From Chloroflexota bacterium (GTDB lineage: Bacteria; Chloroflexota; Anaerolineae; UBA4142), in contig JACRMI010000115.1 of NCBI GenBank assembly GCA_016215025.1, positions 1-64,000 on the forward strand: 64,000 nt of DNA. Direction: 5' to 3'. Numbering within the stretch: position 1 is the stretch's first letter; every line of letters starts with the position of its first letter. This document shows, piece after piece, positions 41,001 through 48,322 of this stretch. The position numbers were made by a program, and so were the translations under genes. The notes under the pieces were generated by a model. The model was not told where the DNA came from, did not search any database, and worked only from the letters and a program-made list of their open reading frames with translations.

Positions 41001-41638
41001 ATTCCGCGTGCCATGAAATCGAAAACCTGGTTGAGTTCCGGCGCAACGCTGGGATGTGCGATAAAGCCGTACGATGCCAGCCCCGAGATTTCGAGGACGC
41101 GATGACCAAAGATGCCTTGATAGGCGATATTGTGAATCGTGAAAACCGTTGCGGTGTTGGCGAAGAATGGATCAGAAGCGTAAATTGTGCGGAGCCAGTT
41201 CGGGACGAGCGCGGTATGCCAGTCGTGACAATGAATGATGTCGGGCTGCCAGTTGAGCCGCTTGAGCATTTCGACGGCGGCGCGCGCAAAGAAAACGAAA
41301 CGCTCGGCATCGTCGGGATACATGTAAATCCCTTCGCGACCGAACAGGCGCTTGTTCTCGACGAGATACGCGGGAACATCCGACGTAAAAAGCTTGCCCT
41401 CCCACAGCGATGCATCTTCGCTCGTGTGGTCGAAGGGTACGGGGAAGGGATCGAGTGCTTTGTGCAAGCGGAATTGTTCAGGATCGATCAACCCATAGCG
41501 CGGCATCGCGACGCGGACATCGTGTCCAAGCGCGTGCAGCGCGATCGGCAGTGCGCCGACAACATCGGCGAGACCGCCTGTTTTTGCAAAGGGCCAAATT
41601 TCAGCGGAGAGCATCAAAATTCTAAGTCGATTAGTCAT
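38021..41638 (-). CDS. Glycogen synthase-glycogen phosphorylase fusion
   Basis: A 1205-residue bifunctional protein. Residues ~1-480 are a GT5 glycogen/starch synthase: ADP-glucose site 'FAKTGGLADVVGALP' (Lys19), 'IIHCHDWHTALVPNWL' and 'PSRAEPSGSSQMIAMRYG' with the catalytic Glu. After a linker (~480-520) comes a DUF3417-like N-terminal segment ('LGEIAYNLWWTWYPNARKLF') and a GT35 alpha-glucan phosphorylase with 'YFSAEFGLHESLPIYSGGLG' and the PLP-lysine motif 'EASGTSGEKASLNG' (Lys1097). Both active sites appear intact, so one chain could both extend and phosphorolyse alpha-1,4-glucan. The start codon lies in an 8-nt repeat array. No other glycogen gene is in view. Confidence 0.92.
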   Translation of the reverse strand: MTNRLRILMLSAEIWPFAKTGGLADVVGALPIALHALGHDVRVAMPRYGLIDPEQFRLHKALDPFPVPFDHTSEDASLWEGKLFTSDVPAYLVENKRLFGREGIYMYPDDAERFVFFARAAVEMLKRLNWQPDIIHCHDWHTALVPNWLRTIYASDPFFANTATVFTIHNIAYQGIFGHRVLEISGLASYGFIAHPSVAPELNQVFDFMARGILFADQVNAVSETYAREIQMPEFGERLDPILRERKDRVSGILNGIDTDWHNPATDTSIAHAFDVNSIDARAANKLALQKECGLPQNPDVPIIAMVSRLNDLKGIDLIADTIDHILDTLNVQFVVMGTGDQHYHDFFTRLRQQYPDRVAIFLTFDSARAHKMYAGADMLLMPSRAEPSGSSQMIAMRYGCIPIVRSTGGLADSVDDFDARGTEARGTGFVFHPYDRWALFAAVTRAVQIYRTSQLWRDLQKRAMSRDSSWFAAAKKYETLYQNALTSQQETTRALRALEHDIQHTAEKIAALPQRITRLGEIAYNLWWTWYPNARKLFEQVDSETWERVYHNSVKFLREVNPEKLQAASEDRDYLRLYDQTLSTFDAYQNSRTSWFEATYPYLTHHPIAYFSAEFGLHESLPIYSGGLGVLSGDHTKEASDLGLPFVGVGFLYPQGYFTQRLAPDGWQQATYEKLNFALVPAVPAKTPDGHDVIIEVRLPGRPVFAKVWRIQVGRVPLFLMDTDVETNAPADRELSARLYGGDHEMRVAQEFVLGIGGVRALRALGYNPRVWHLNEGHSAFSVLERAREFVHQGMTFEQARNAIRATTVFTTHTPVPAGNDAFNFDLIEKYFDSFWSALKISREQFFDLARQYLPWGAAFSMTVLALKFSESANGVSELHGDVARKMWHFLWPDRSDNDVPIGSITNGVHSLSWLAPDYQELFDQVLPTNWRERLDDPELWQTIDKIPDATIWKIHVALKHRLFDFIRSRDATHVLEASASHLDPDALTFGFARRFATYKRAVLMFRDLERLKRILNSSNRPVQILFSGKAHPADDPGKQFIQQVVQFSRQPGLEGRIAFIEDYDINVARYLVQGADVWLNNPRRPLEASGTSGEKASLNGLPNLSVLDGWWREGFIAGVNGWSIGADHAWNDTEAQDAADATSFYETIERQIVPLYYTRDADGIPHGWVRMMKNAIKTIAPRYSTRRMVKEYTTKYYVPAATK

Positions 41639-41639
41639 G

Positions 41640-41745
41640 TAGTCGAATAGTCCTGTAGTCGATGGATGGTTAGGTAGTCAGGTGATTAGTCATCGGTAAT
41701 TGGTAACTGAGTTTGCCAACCAGCAATTACCAGTTACCAACCAGT
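41640..41745. repeat. 8-nt and 7-nt tandem repeats between two genes
   Basis: TAGTCGAA/TAGTCCTG/TAGTCGAT units (41640-41665) continue the repeat around the glycogen-gene start. They are followed by GGTAATTGGTAACTG (41694) and the inverse CAGCAATTACCAGTTACC (41722). The last codons and stop of the HAD gene (KLVGNW, stop) are encoded within the latter. Confidence 0.85.
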
Positions 41746-42473
41746 TTTGGAATTTCTATCAGCGAGCGTACGACTGCATCGGCATGGACGGCGGGATCGT
41801 TCGCGAGCGCGTCGGGAATTTTTTGCCACGCGCGTCCTTCGTTGCGGTTGATCCAAATCGCTTTCATGTTCGCACGATGCGCGCCGAGAACATCGTACAT
41901 CGGCGAATCACCCACCATCACAATTTCGGATGGCGATAAATTCCATCGATCCGAGACGAGATGAAAAATGCGCGGATCGGGTTTGCGCCAGCGAGGTTCG
42001 GATGCGCTGCTCAGAACCGGGGACAGATACGGTCGGAATCCGGACTGGTCCACTTGGCGATGCACTAGATCGATATCGTCAGCATTCGAAATTAAACCAA
42101 TCCGCAAACCAAGTTTCGCCAGTTCTTTAATGGTCGGCAGCGCATCGGGATAAGCGACCCAATGCGATTCGTGATCCTCAAAGAAAACACGCACCGCTTG
42201 GGATGCAACACCGTCCATGGAGGGCACGCCGAGCGATGCGTATACTTGCCGCAATGCGTCTTCGACAGTTTGCTCAACGCCGGTTTCATCCGCTCGCTTC
42301 CAGCCGCGCTCGCGCGCCGATTGAAAGAGCGCGGAGAAATTATCTGGAACTGTGAAACCTTTCGCATTGAGATAAGCAGCGACTTTGCTATAGGCGCTCT
42401 GGTTGACAATATTCCAATCGGCGTCATATGTGGTCAACGTCCAGCCGAGATCAAAGATTACACCTTTTATCAT
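41727..42473 (-). CDS. HAD superfamily hydrolase-like protein
   Basis: A 248-residue Rossmannoid protein. Motif I reads 'VIFDLGWTLTTYD': the nucleophile Asp is present but the second Asp of DxD is Gly, as in some haloacid-dehalogenase-like branches, so ordinary phosphatase activity is doubtful. Motif II 'IGLISNAD', motif III Lys ('EPRWRKPDPRIF') and motif IV 'IVMVGDSPMYDVLGAHRA' are intact. ATG at 42473 is used; the longer frame begins in an ACACAG repeat. The C-terminus is repeat-derived. Confidence 0.85.
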   Translation of the reverse strand: MIKGVIFDLGWTLTTYDADWNIVNQSAYSKVAAYLNAKGFTVPDNFSALFQSARERGWKRADETGVEQTVEDALRQVYASLGVPSMDGVASQAVRVFFEDHESHWVAYPDALPTIKELAKLGLRIGLISNADDIDLVHRQVDQSGFRPYLSPVLSSASEPRWRKPDPRIFHLVSDRWNLSPSEIVMVGDSPMYDVLGAHRANMKAIWINRNEGRAWQKIPDALANDPAVHADAVVRSLIEIPKLVGNW

Positions 42474-42498
42474 TATCCTGTCAAAACCTTTTATCGGA

Positions 42499-42560
42499 CA
42501 CTGAAAAACACAGAAGAACACAGATGGAAACAAAAATCAGTGTTCGTCCGTGTTTTTCAG
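42499..42560. repeat. ACACAGAAGAACACAG inverted repeat
   Basis: CACTGAAAAACACAGAAGAA (42499) faces the inverse GTGTTCGTCCGTGTTTTTCAGTG. It lies between the hydroxyacid dehydrogenase stop and the HAD start; a similar TTTCTGTGTGTTTCTGTGTG tract is at 55670-55695. Confidence 0.8.
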
Positions 42561-42569
42561 TGTTCAATT

Positions 42570-43598
42570 TCAATAGCCAATTTCTCGTTTCACCAAATTC
42601 AGTAATTCATCGCCGGCAAGATAGCGGCGAAGGTTTTCGCAGAACAAATCGGTAGCGCGTTCATCATAATGCGGGGTGGCGCTAGAAACATGCGGTGCGA
42701 TGATGGCGTTTTCCAGCTTCCACAATTCGCTGGTGGCAGGCAGCGGTTCTTTTTCGAAAACGTCAAGCCCAGCGCCCGCAATCCAATTTTCTTTTAACGC
42801 GCGAATCAACGCCGCTTCGTTGATGATGCTGCCCCGCGCGATGTTCACGACATACGAAGTCGGTTTCATCATGCGCAGTTCGCGTTCGTCGATCATGTAA
42901 TGCGTCTCGTTCGTGAGCGGAGCCGCGACCAAAAGGAAATCGGCTTGCGACAGCATGTCAGGCAATTGAGTCGGCGTAAACCACACATCGGGCAACGCGC
43001 CATCGGGATCGCCGACGCCGGGTTCGGTATAGCCACGATCGCGTCGTTCGCCGGTGCGCGTCATCGCCATGATGAACATGCCAAAGCCGCGCTTGGCAAT
43101 GTTGGCAACGTGCCGACCGATGCTGCCGTAACCGATGATGCCGAGCGTCTTGCCGTGCAGTTCCGTGCCAAGAAAAGTTTTCCAGCGTTCGGTCGTCCAT
43201 ACGCCGCTGTCCTGCATGCGCACCATGCGCGGCACGCGTCGCGCGAGCGCAATCATGAGCGCAATCGAAAACTCGCCGATGGGAACCGCATGAATGCCGC
43301 TCGACGTGGTGATCTTGATGTTGGATTGCAAAATCGGATGTTGGCTGTTGAGCAAGTGATTGATGCCCGCGCTGTGCAATTGCAGCCATTTTAACTTGGG
43401 TGCGATGGACAAGTCACGGGGTGGCATAAAACCATAGAGAATTTCTTCGTCACCATCGAAAAATTCCCCGGTGTCCATTCCATCCCAATTTTCCTTGACT
43501 GACTTTTGGACCACGACGAGGCGCGGCGAGACAGACCGCACTTGGTTGATCAATTCTTCACTAAATCGAAGCGTCAGCAAAACTTTGATCGATTCCAT
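42570..43598 (-). CDS. D-2-hydroxyacid dehydrogenase
   Basis: A 342-residue NAD(P)-dependent oxidoreductase. The Rossmann motif 'GKTLGIIGYGSIGRHVA' and the catalytic trio Arg ('VVNIARGSIINEAALI'), Glu ('AGAGLDVFEKEPLP') and His ('IIAPHVSSAT') are present. Substrate (glycerate, phosphoglycerate, lactate or hydroxypyruvate-type) is not predictable. A ~25-residue insertion after the Rossmann motif ('RDRGYTEPGVGDPDGALPDV') is common in a D-2-HDH subgroup. GAAA(C)C precedes the ATG; Shine-Dalgarno weak. Confidence 0.92.
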   Translation of the reverse strand: MESIKVLLTLRFSEELINQVRSVSPRLVVVQKSVKENWDGMDTGEFFDGDEEILYGFMPPRDLSIAPKLKWLQLHSAGINHLLNSQHPILQSNIKITTSSGIHAVPIGEFSIALMIALARRVPRMVRMQDSGVWTTERWKTFLGTELHGKTLGIIGYGSIGRHVANIAKRGFGMFIMAMTRTGERRDRGYTEPGVGDPDGALPDVWFTPTQLPDMLSQADFLLVAAPLTNETHYMIDERELRMMKPTSYVVNIARGSIINEAALIRALKENWIAGAGLDVFEKEPLPATSELWKLENAIIAPHVSSATPHYDERATDLFCENLRRYLAGDELLNLVKREIGY

Positions 43599-43771
43599 AG
43601 GTTTCCGCCTTTTTCTGCGTCGCTCGGTATTATAACGGAAAAGAAAGCAGCGTGCAAAGCCCTACTATGTGCGGGAAAATGGCTTGATGCAGAAAGTTCA
43701 AAAAACCTAATTTTCCGTGGATTTTGATGATTTGAGAGTGGATGGCTTCAACTACCAATCAATAGGCAAAT

Positions 43772-43871
43772 GAATTCGCGGCAACGACGGCACGAAGCCT
43801 GCCGCGGCTTGATGCAAGCCGACCAGGCTAATCCGCGAAGGCGGATTTCGTGATCTTGTTGCCGCGATTTC
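43772..43871. other. 100-nt cloverleaf-like intergenic element
   Basis: Outer stem CGCGGCAAC (43777-43785) / GTTGCCGCG (43858-43866), extendable to 43772/43871, encloses three hairpins: CGGCA/TGCCG (43788-43804), CGGCTT/AAGCCG (43805-43821) and AATCCGC/GCGGATT (43830-43847). It lies between two minus-strand genes in an otherwise empty 284-nt gap. It is not a tRNA (no anticodon or T-loop) and does not fit an integron attC core. It may be a composite repeat, a small RNA or a leader of the downstream dehydrogenase gene's transcript end. Confidence 0.6.
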
Positions 43872-43882
43872 AATCGCTTGTT

Positions 43883-45397
43883 TCACCGATTTCGATACGC
43901 CGCCAGATTCTGATATAACTTCATGCCGAGGCGGGGATAACGGTCGCAGAGATCAGTCAATTGAGTGCGCGTGAGTGTGAGCAGACGCGTGCTTTCACGT
44001 GCTTTGGGTTGAATCGTATCGAGTTGACCAAAGACAATGTCAGGATTTACGCATCCGCCGGTGCTGATCGTTTGATCGGCATGTTCCACCGAACCCGCCA
44101 ACACGATATACAACGCGTTGGGGTCGAGCACTGTGCCTGGAGCAGGCGTCAGTTCTTCGCTGGCGCATTGGAAGAGGTACGCTTCGAGTGGCGTGAATCC
44201 TCTGAGTGTAGCCGTATTCAGCGACGGCAATTTTTTCATGCGCTCGGCTGAAGCGCGCTCGAATGCCGGCGCGACAACGTCAAAGTAATCACGCGACGGT
44301 TCAGTCAATTCCAGTGGTCCCAAATCCCAGGGGATATTCAATTTAATCATGCGCACGACGTCGGGACGATAGGTGTTGTGGAACACCATCCCGGGCACGT
44401 AAGCGGCGGGCAAGAATCCCATATCAAACAAGGTTTGTTGAATCGTCGGGCTAGATGCATTGACATCGCATTCGATCAATTGCGCTTGATGCACTTGCTC
44501 GGCTTGCTCAACGGCAAAACGCAAGAGACTACCCTTGATGACATTTTCTTGCGCGATCATTTCGGTGATGCGCACGTTTTGATCGTGTTCTGAATAGAAA
44601 TAGCCGATCGCGCCCAGGGTTCGTTCACCTTCTGAGGCCACAAAGTACGCCGTGCGCTGCGCTGCCAAGGAGGGCATGCCTTGATCGATATGCATGCTGC
44701 CGAAAATTTCTGGATCGACTAGACGTCCTTGCTCGATCTTGAGCAAGCGAATCAAGGAACTGCCCGTCATTGGCGCGATACTGACTGCCAGATCGATGGG
44801 ATAACTGCGGACATTGTCGCGAACTGTGACGGTTTCGTTTAGCTCCAAGTTGCTCAACGAGCGTCGAGCGAGCGGCGCGACAGCGGGAATCACTTCGGCG
44901 CTGCTGGGGTGACGCAAGTTGCGACCGTTGCCAAAGAGTTGTCCGCTCAATACGAAACTTTCGCGCCACGACATCTTGTACGACATCGGCAAAAATCCAA
45001 CGGGGACCAATCCGATATTGTCGCAAATCTTTTGCGTTTTGGGATGCACCGTGCGCGCTTCGGCGAATGCAAACTCGACGCGCTCATCCGACGCATCGAC
45101 GAGTGCCGTGAGCATTTGCCGGCCCAGCCCTTTGCCGCCGACGTTCGGATCGACGACCAAGCGTCCGATTTCGCCGATCTGATCGTTGTAATCGCCAAAG
45201 TTCAGAATGCACGCACCCGATGCGACGATGCAGCCATTCTCTTCCATGACGAGCCAAAGGATGTTGTCGGAGTAGATGCCGCGCTTGACCCACTGTGGAT
45301 CGTAAAACTCGGGGATGGCGTAATCGTCGCCATAGTTGGCGCGAAACAGTTGGATGACCTGCTCGATGTCTTGTTCTTGAATCGGACGAATGTTCAC
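43883..45397 (-). CDS. GNAT acetyltransferase with C-terminal cyclic-nucleotide-binding-like domain
   Basis: A 504-residue protein. Residues ~1-150 are a GNAT domain ('IGRLVVDPNVGGKGLGRQML', QxxGxG-like acetyl-CoA loop). Residues ~230-360 look like a second, degenerate GNAT-type fold. Residues ~420-500 ('ALYIVLAGSVEHADQTIS', 'FGQLDTIQPKARESTRLLTL') resemble a cNMP-binding beta-barrel, though without a clear phosphate-binding cassette. It suggests an acetyltransferase gated by a small ligand. GTG at 45397 is preferred because GGAGG lies 5 nt upstream; upstream ATG codons have no SD. Confidence 0.75.
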   Translation of the reverse strand: MNIRPIQEQDIEQVIQLFRANYGDDYAIPEFYDPQWVKRGIYSDNILWLVMEENGCIVASGACILNFGDYNDQIGEIGRLVVDPNVGGKGLGRQMLTALVDASDERVEFAFAEARTVHPKTQKICDNIGLVPVGFLPMSYKMSWRESFVLSGQLFGNGRNLRHPSSAEVIPAVAPLARRSLSNLELNETVTVRDNVRSYPIDLAVSIAPMTGSSLIRLLKIEQGRLVDPEIFGSMHIDQGMPSLAAQRTAYFVASEGERTLGAIGYFYSEHDQNVRITEMIAQENVIKGSLLRFAVEQAEQVHQAQLIECDVNASSPTIQQTLFDMGFLPAAYVPGMVFHNTYRPDVVRMIKLNIPWDLGPLELTEPSRDYFDVVAPAFERASAERMKKLPSLNTATLRGFTPLEAYLFQCASEELTPAPGTVLDPNALYIVLAGSVEHADQTISTGGCVNPDIVFGQLDTIQPKARESTRLLTLTRTQLTDLCDRYPRLGMKLYQNLAAYRNR

Positions 45398-45447
45398 GGT
45401 TGCCTCCATCAGCAAAAGATTGATTGCCCACGAATCTACGCTAGTCT

Positions 45448-45556
45448 TTGCGGAGCGAAGAATCTCTCATTTCGGAAGATTGAGACGCTCCGCGTTCGCT
45501 CCGCTCAGAATGACAAATGAATTTTTTATTCGTGCTGATTCGCGAGATTAGCGGGA
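45448..45556. repeat. GCGGAGCGAAGAATCTC and ATTCGCGAGATTAGCGGG repeats
   Basis: TTTGCGGAGCGAAGAATCTC faces GTTCGCTCCGCTCAGAATGACA (in parts, 45492-45513), a member of the GTCATTCTGAG family. It is followed by GCTGATTCGCGAGATTAGCGGG (45534, given in parts), a divergent copy of the repeat that the IS110 element entered. Confidence 0.8.
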
Positions 45557-45562
45557 GAACTT

Positions 45563-46801
45563 TCAATCATCCGGTACGAGCGATTTGATAACTTGCATAT
45601 CCATGACCGGCATCCAGCCGTACAAGTATGCTTTGCCGTACTCTTTGAATCCGTACTTGCTTACAACACGCCGGGACATTGGCTCGGCGTGAATCATGGC
45701 GACATTGTAACCGCGTTCATGCGCAACCTCTAATCTTTTGCGAAGCAATGTCGAATAAATTCGTTGGCCGCGATATTCCGGTAGCGTGGACGCACCACCC
45801 AGGTACGCGATGCCGGTGCTGAGAATCACGCGCGAGTCGGCGACTGGTTTTCCGTTCAAGCGCGCCAGAAAACCGATTTCATTTTCGCGCGCTTTGGCGT
45901 CTTTTGCGCGCTCGAAAAAATTCGGGCGACGCGCGTCGATCTGTTCTTTCGTCCAGTTGAAACACGTGCCGACGATCTGCAACCTGGCTTCAATCGCCTC
46001 ATCGTTCCTGCCGTCGATGAGTTCGATTTTGATATCTGGGTTCGTCGGAATATCCAGATTGTCCAAGCCGACGCGCGCCATCAATGCTTGATCGCCCGCT
46101 AGCACCAACCCATGTCGATCAAGGCGTTCACGCAAATCGCTGGGCGAATCGAACGGATTGACCATCCAATGAAATCCAAGGTTGCGCTGCCGATGGTAGT
46201 CGATAATTTCTTGGATTTTGGCATCCGCTTCTTCGGCGCTCCACTTCGTCTGCCCCACACCGTTGCTGCCGGGATGCGCATCGCCACTGCCGCCCATCCA
46301 GCCGCGCATTCCGCCCGCACCGGCATAGTTCATTGGAACCGATTCACGCACATCATAACTGTTTTGCCAGGACTCGAATAATTGACATACTTGCGCGGCG
46401 CTGACATTCGCGGGCGCGATCCAACCTTTGCGGCGTGCGCTGGGAAAGGGCGCGGGACAATACAGATCGATGCTTTCGATTTGGTCATCTTTGAGTTTGA
46501 GAAACGCGCTGCGGTTGTGTTCGACGTACGCCGCGTTTTCGGTCGCTTGAATCCGAAATTCGACGGCGATGCGATCTTGGGTTGCAGCACTCGACAGTAA
46601 TTCGATGGTCGCGTCATTCCAAGCCGACCATTCAGCGATCAGAAATTGGATGACCAGGTTGCGTGGTCGCGCGACACGCAATCCATTTGGATTCCAAACG
46701 CGAATGCCAACCATCGGCTGCAAAATGCGCTCGTAGAGAATTGGATCGTTGGACGATAGCGCGTTTATCCAGTCACGTGCGATGGGGTTGGGATCACTCA
46801 T
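45563..46801 (-). CDS. NTF2-like plus GNAT N-acetyltransferase
   Basis: A 412-residue protein. Residues ~1-130 fit an NTF2/SnoaL-like cone fold ('NPIARDWINALSSNDPILYE', 'IELLSSAATQDRIAVEFRIQ'). The C-terminal ~150 residues are a GNAT domain ('AYLGGASTLPEYRGQRIYST', RGxGx-like loop, and 'NVAMIHAEPMSRRVVSKYGF'). A Gly-rich segment sits at ~205-225. Substrate unknown. Start at 46801 has an excellent CGGAGGCACT Shine-Dalgarno; the 58-codon upstream extension is non-coding repeat sequence. Neighbour of another GNAT protein; perhaps a pair. Confidence 0.78.
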   Translation of the reverse strand: MSDPNPIARDWINALSSNDPILYERILQPMVGIRVWNPNGLRVARPRNLVIQFLIAEWSAWNDATIELLSSAATQDRIAVEFRIQATENAAYVEHNRSAFLKLKDDQIESIDLYCPAPFPSARRKGWIAPANVSAAQVCQLFESWQNSYDVRESVPMNYAGAGGMRGWMGGSGDAHPGSNGVGQTKWSAEEADAKIQEIIDYHRQRNLGFHWMVNPFDSPSDLRERLDRHGLVLAGDQALMARVGLDNLDIPTNPDIKIELIDGRNDEAIEARLQIVGTCFNWTKEQIDARRPNFFERAKDAKARENEIGFLARLNGKPVADSRVILSTGIAYLGGASTLPEYRGQRIYSTLLRKRLEVAHERGYNVAMIHAEPMSRRVVSKYGFKEYGKAYLYGWMPVMDMQVIKSLVPDD

Positions 46802-46861
46802 AGTGCCTCCGTAATCGCTCAATGTTATACAAGCATCGTGGTTAGGTGTCAAGAAGAACCG

Positions 46862-46925
46862 TAGGGCAAATTTCCAATTTGCCCTACAAAATAAAACAGG
46901 TTTCTCGTTTTTGAGAAACCTGTTT
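46862..46925 (-). terminator. Two hairpins after the efflux adaptor gene
   Basis: GTAGGGCAAATT/AATTTGCCCTAC (46862-46886) and AACAGGTTTCTC/GAGAAACCTGTT (46896-46925). Read leftward, the second stem is followed by TTTTATTTTG, a good intrinsic terminator for the gene ending at 46933. Both stems look like repeat-family hairpins. Confidence 0.78.
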
Positions 46926-46932
46926 TCGTAAG

Positions 46933-48060
46933 TTACTGATTCTTGTTGATGCTGACCTTTGCCGTCATGTTCCACCGCAGGCGCGGGTCTTGCTTGTCGA
47001 GCTTGATAACCAATGTATAAACAATGTCGCCTTGCTTGTTATCGCCAAAACCTTTGATGTTCGCGACCTTGCCGGTCAATTCCATTTCCGGTATCGCATC
47101 GAAAGTAAGCGTCGCGGGATCGCCTTCTTTCACGTTGACGACGTTTAGTTCAGTGAGGTCCGTCGTTTCAACTTGCATGTTCGATACATCGGCGAGACGA
47201 ATGACCGGCGTGCCGACGACGGCTTGTTCGCCAGGTCTTACATCGACGGAAGCAATGGTGCCATCGAACGGCGCGACCAATTTGGTGCGACTTGATTGCT
47301 CGGCGGCTAGATCGCGGGCGGCTTGCGCGGCTTTGACATTCGCTTCCGCAGCGGCGAGATCATCCACGTTGGGCGTCAATTTGGCCAACTGATTCTTCGC
47401 AGTCGAAATGGCTGCAAGCGCTTGTTGGATTTGCGCGTCGGAGGGATTCAGTTTGCTGTTCAAAGCGGTCTGTGCTGTTTGCAGATCGATGTAGGCGTTT
47501 TGCAATTGCACGCGCTGTGGCAACATGCCCGCATACGGATTGGTGTCACCGCCGGTTTGGTCGTACGCGGCTTGCGCTTGCTTGACGGCTGCGTCCGCCT
47601 TGTCGACGCTCGCTTTGAGAGCCGCCACATCGTTTGGATCCGGCTTGATCAACTTGTCGTACGTGGTCTGCGCCGATTTCAACGACTGTTGTGCCGCTGC
47701 TAAATCCTCGGCGGTTGGTCCCTTTTTCAATTGGTTCAGTTTGATCTGTGCCGACAAAAGATTGGCATCGGCTTGTGCGAGCGACAATTCGAGTTGTTTA
47801 GAATCGAGCTGCGCGAGCACGTCGCCTTTTTTAATTTGTGAGCCGACCGAAACCGGAACTAGGGTTACGAGACCGCTCGATTGAAAACCCAACGCGGCAT
47901 TCGGCGACGGAATGACTTTGCCTTCCGCCACGATCTTGCCACTCGACTTGACTGCGGACAAAGTCGGCTTGGGTTGCGGCGTAGGCGTGGGAGCCGCCGA
48001 ACACGCGATGACGTTGATCGCGACGAACATCAAAACAAAAGCGACGATTACCTTTTTCAT
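46933..48060 (-). CDS. Periplasmic/membrane-fusion adaptor lipoprotein (HlyD/MacA family)
   Basis: A 375-residue efflux adaptor. An N-terminal lipoprotein signal ('MFVAINVIACSAAP', lipobox Cys) is followed by a lipoyl/barrel half ('IVAEGKVIPSPNAALGFQSS'), a long coiled-coil hairpin (~75-235), and the second lipoyl/barrel half ('KLVAPFDGTIASVDVRPGEQ'). It connects an ABC permease to the envelope; here with the permease and ATPase genes upstream (48323 and 50770). A repeat element of ~80 nt separates it from the permease gene. ATG at 48060 has AAGGAG upstream. Confidence 0.88.
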   Translation of the reverse strand: MKKVIVAFVLMFVAINVIACSAAPTPTPQPKPTLSAVKSSGKIVAEGKVIPSPNAALGFQSSGLVTLVPVSVGSQIKKGDVLAQLDSKQLELSLAQADANLLSAQIKLNQLKKGPTAEDLAAAQQSLKSAQTTYDKLIKPDPNDVAALKASVDKADAAVKQAQAAYDQTGGDTNPYAGMLPQRVQLQNAYIDLQTAQTALNSKLNPSDAQIQQALAAISTAKNQLAKLTPNVDDLAAAEANVKAAQAARDLAAEQSSRTKLVAPFDGTIASVDVRPGEQAVVGTPVIRLADVSNMQVETTDLTELNVVNVKEGDPATLTFDAIPEMELTGKVANIKGFGDNKQGDIVYTLVIKLDKQDPRLRWNMTAKVSINKNQ

Positions 48061-48101
48061 TTTTATCTCCTTGTGGTGCGATGGTTTCTTATTCACCTTC
48101 T

Positions 48102-48182
48102 GTCATTTTGAGCAAAGCGAGAAATCTCACCATCTCCAAAGCAAGAGATTTCTCGTCGCATTGCTCCTCGAAATGACATATT
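48102..48182. repeat. GTCATTTTGAGCAAAGCGAG inverted repeat
   Basis: TGTCATTTTGAGCAAAGCGA (48102) faces TTGCTCCTCGAAATGACA (48162), with inner AGAAATCTC/GAGATTTCT. It lies between the adaptor and permease genes within one operon. Confidence 0.82.
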
Positions 48183-48322
48183 GGATAAAACTATACTACT
48201 AGTTACTAGATTTGTCAAAAGGACAACGCATTCAGAAAAAAACGAATGCGTCACGTAGATTGAGACTCGCAGTGGTCAGAATCAGAAAAAATTCGTGTGT
48301 TTCCCACTTTGTCGTTGTCCCT

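Noticed and set aside
43772..43871. Integron attC site
   Set aside because: The ends CGCGGCAAC/GTTGCCGCG do not fit RYYYAAC/GTTRRRY, and no integrase or cassette array is present.
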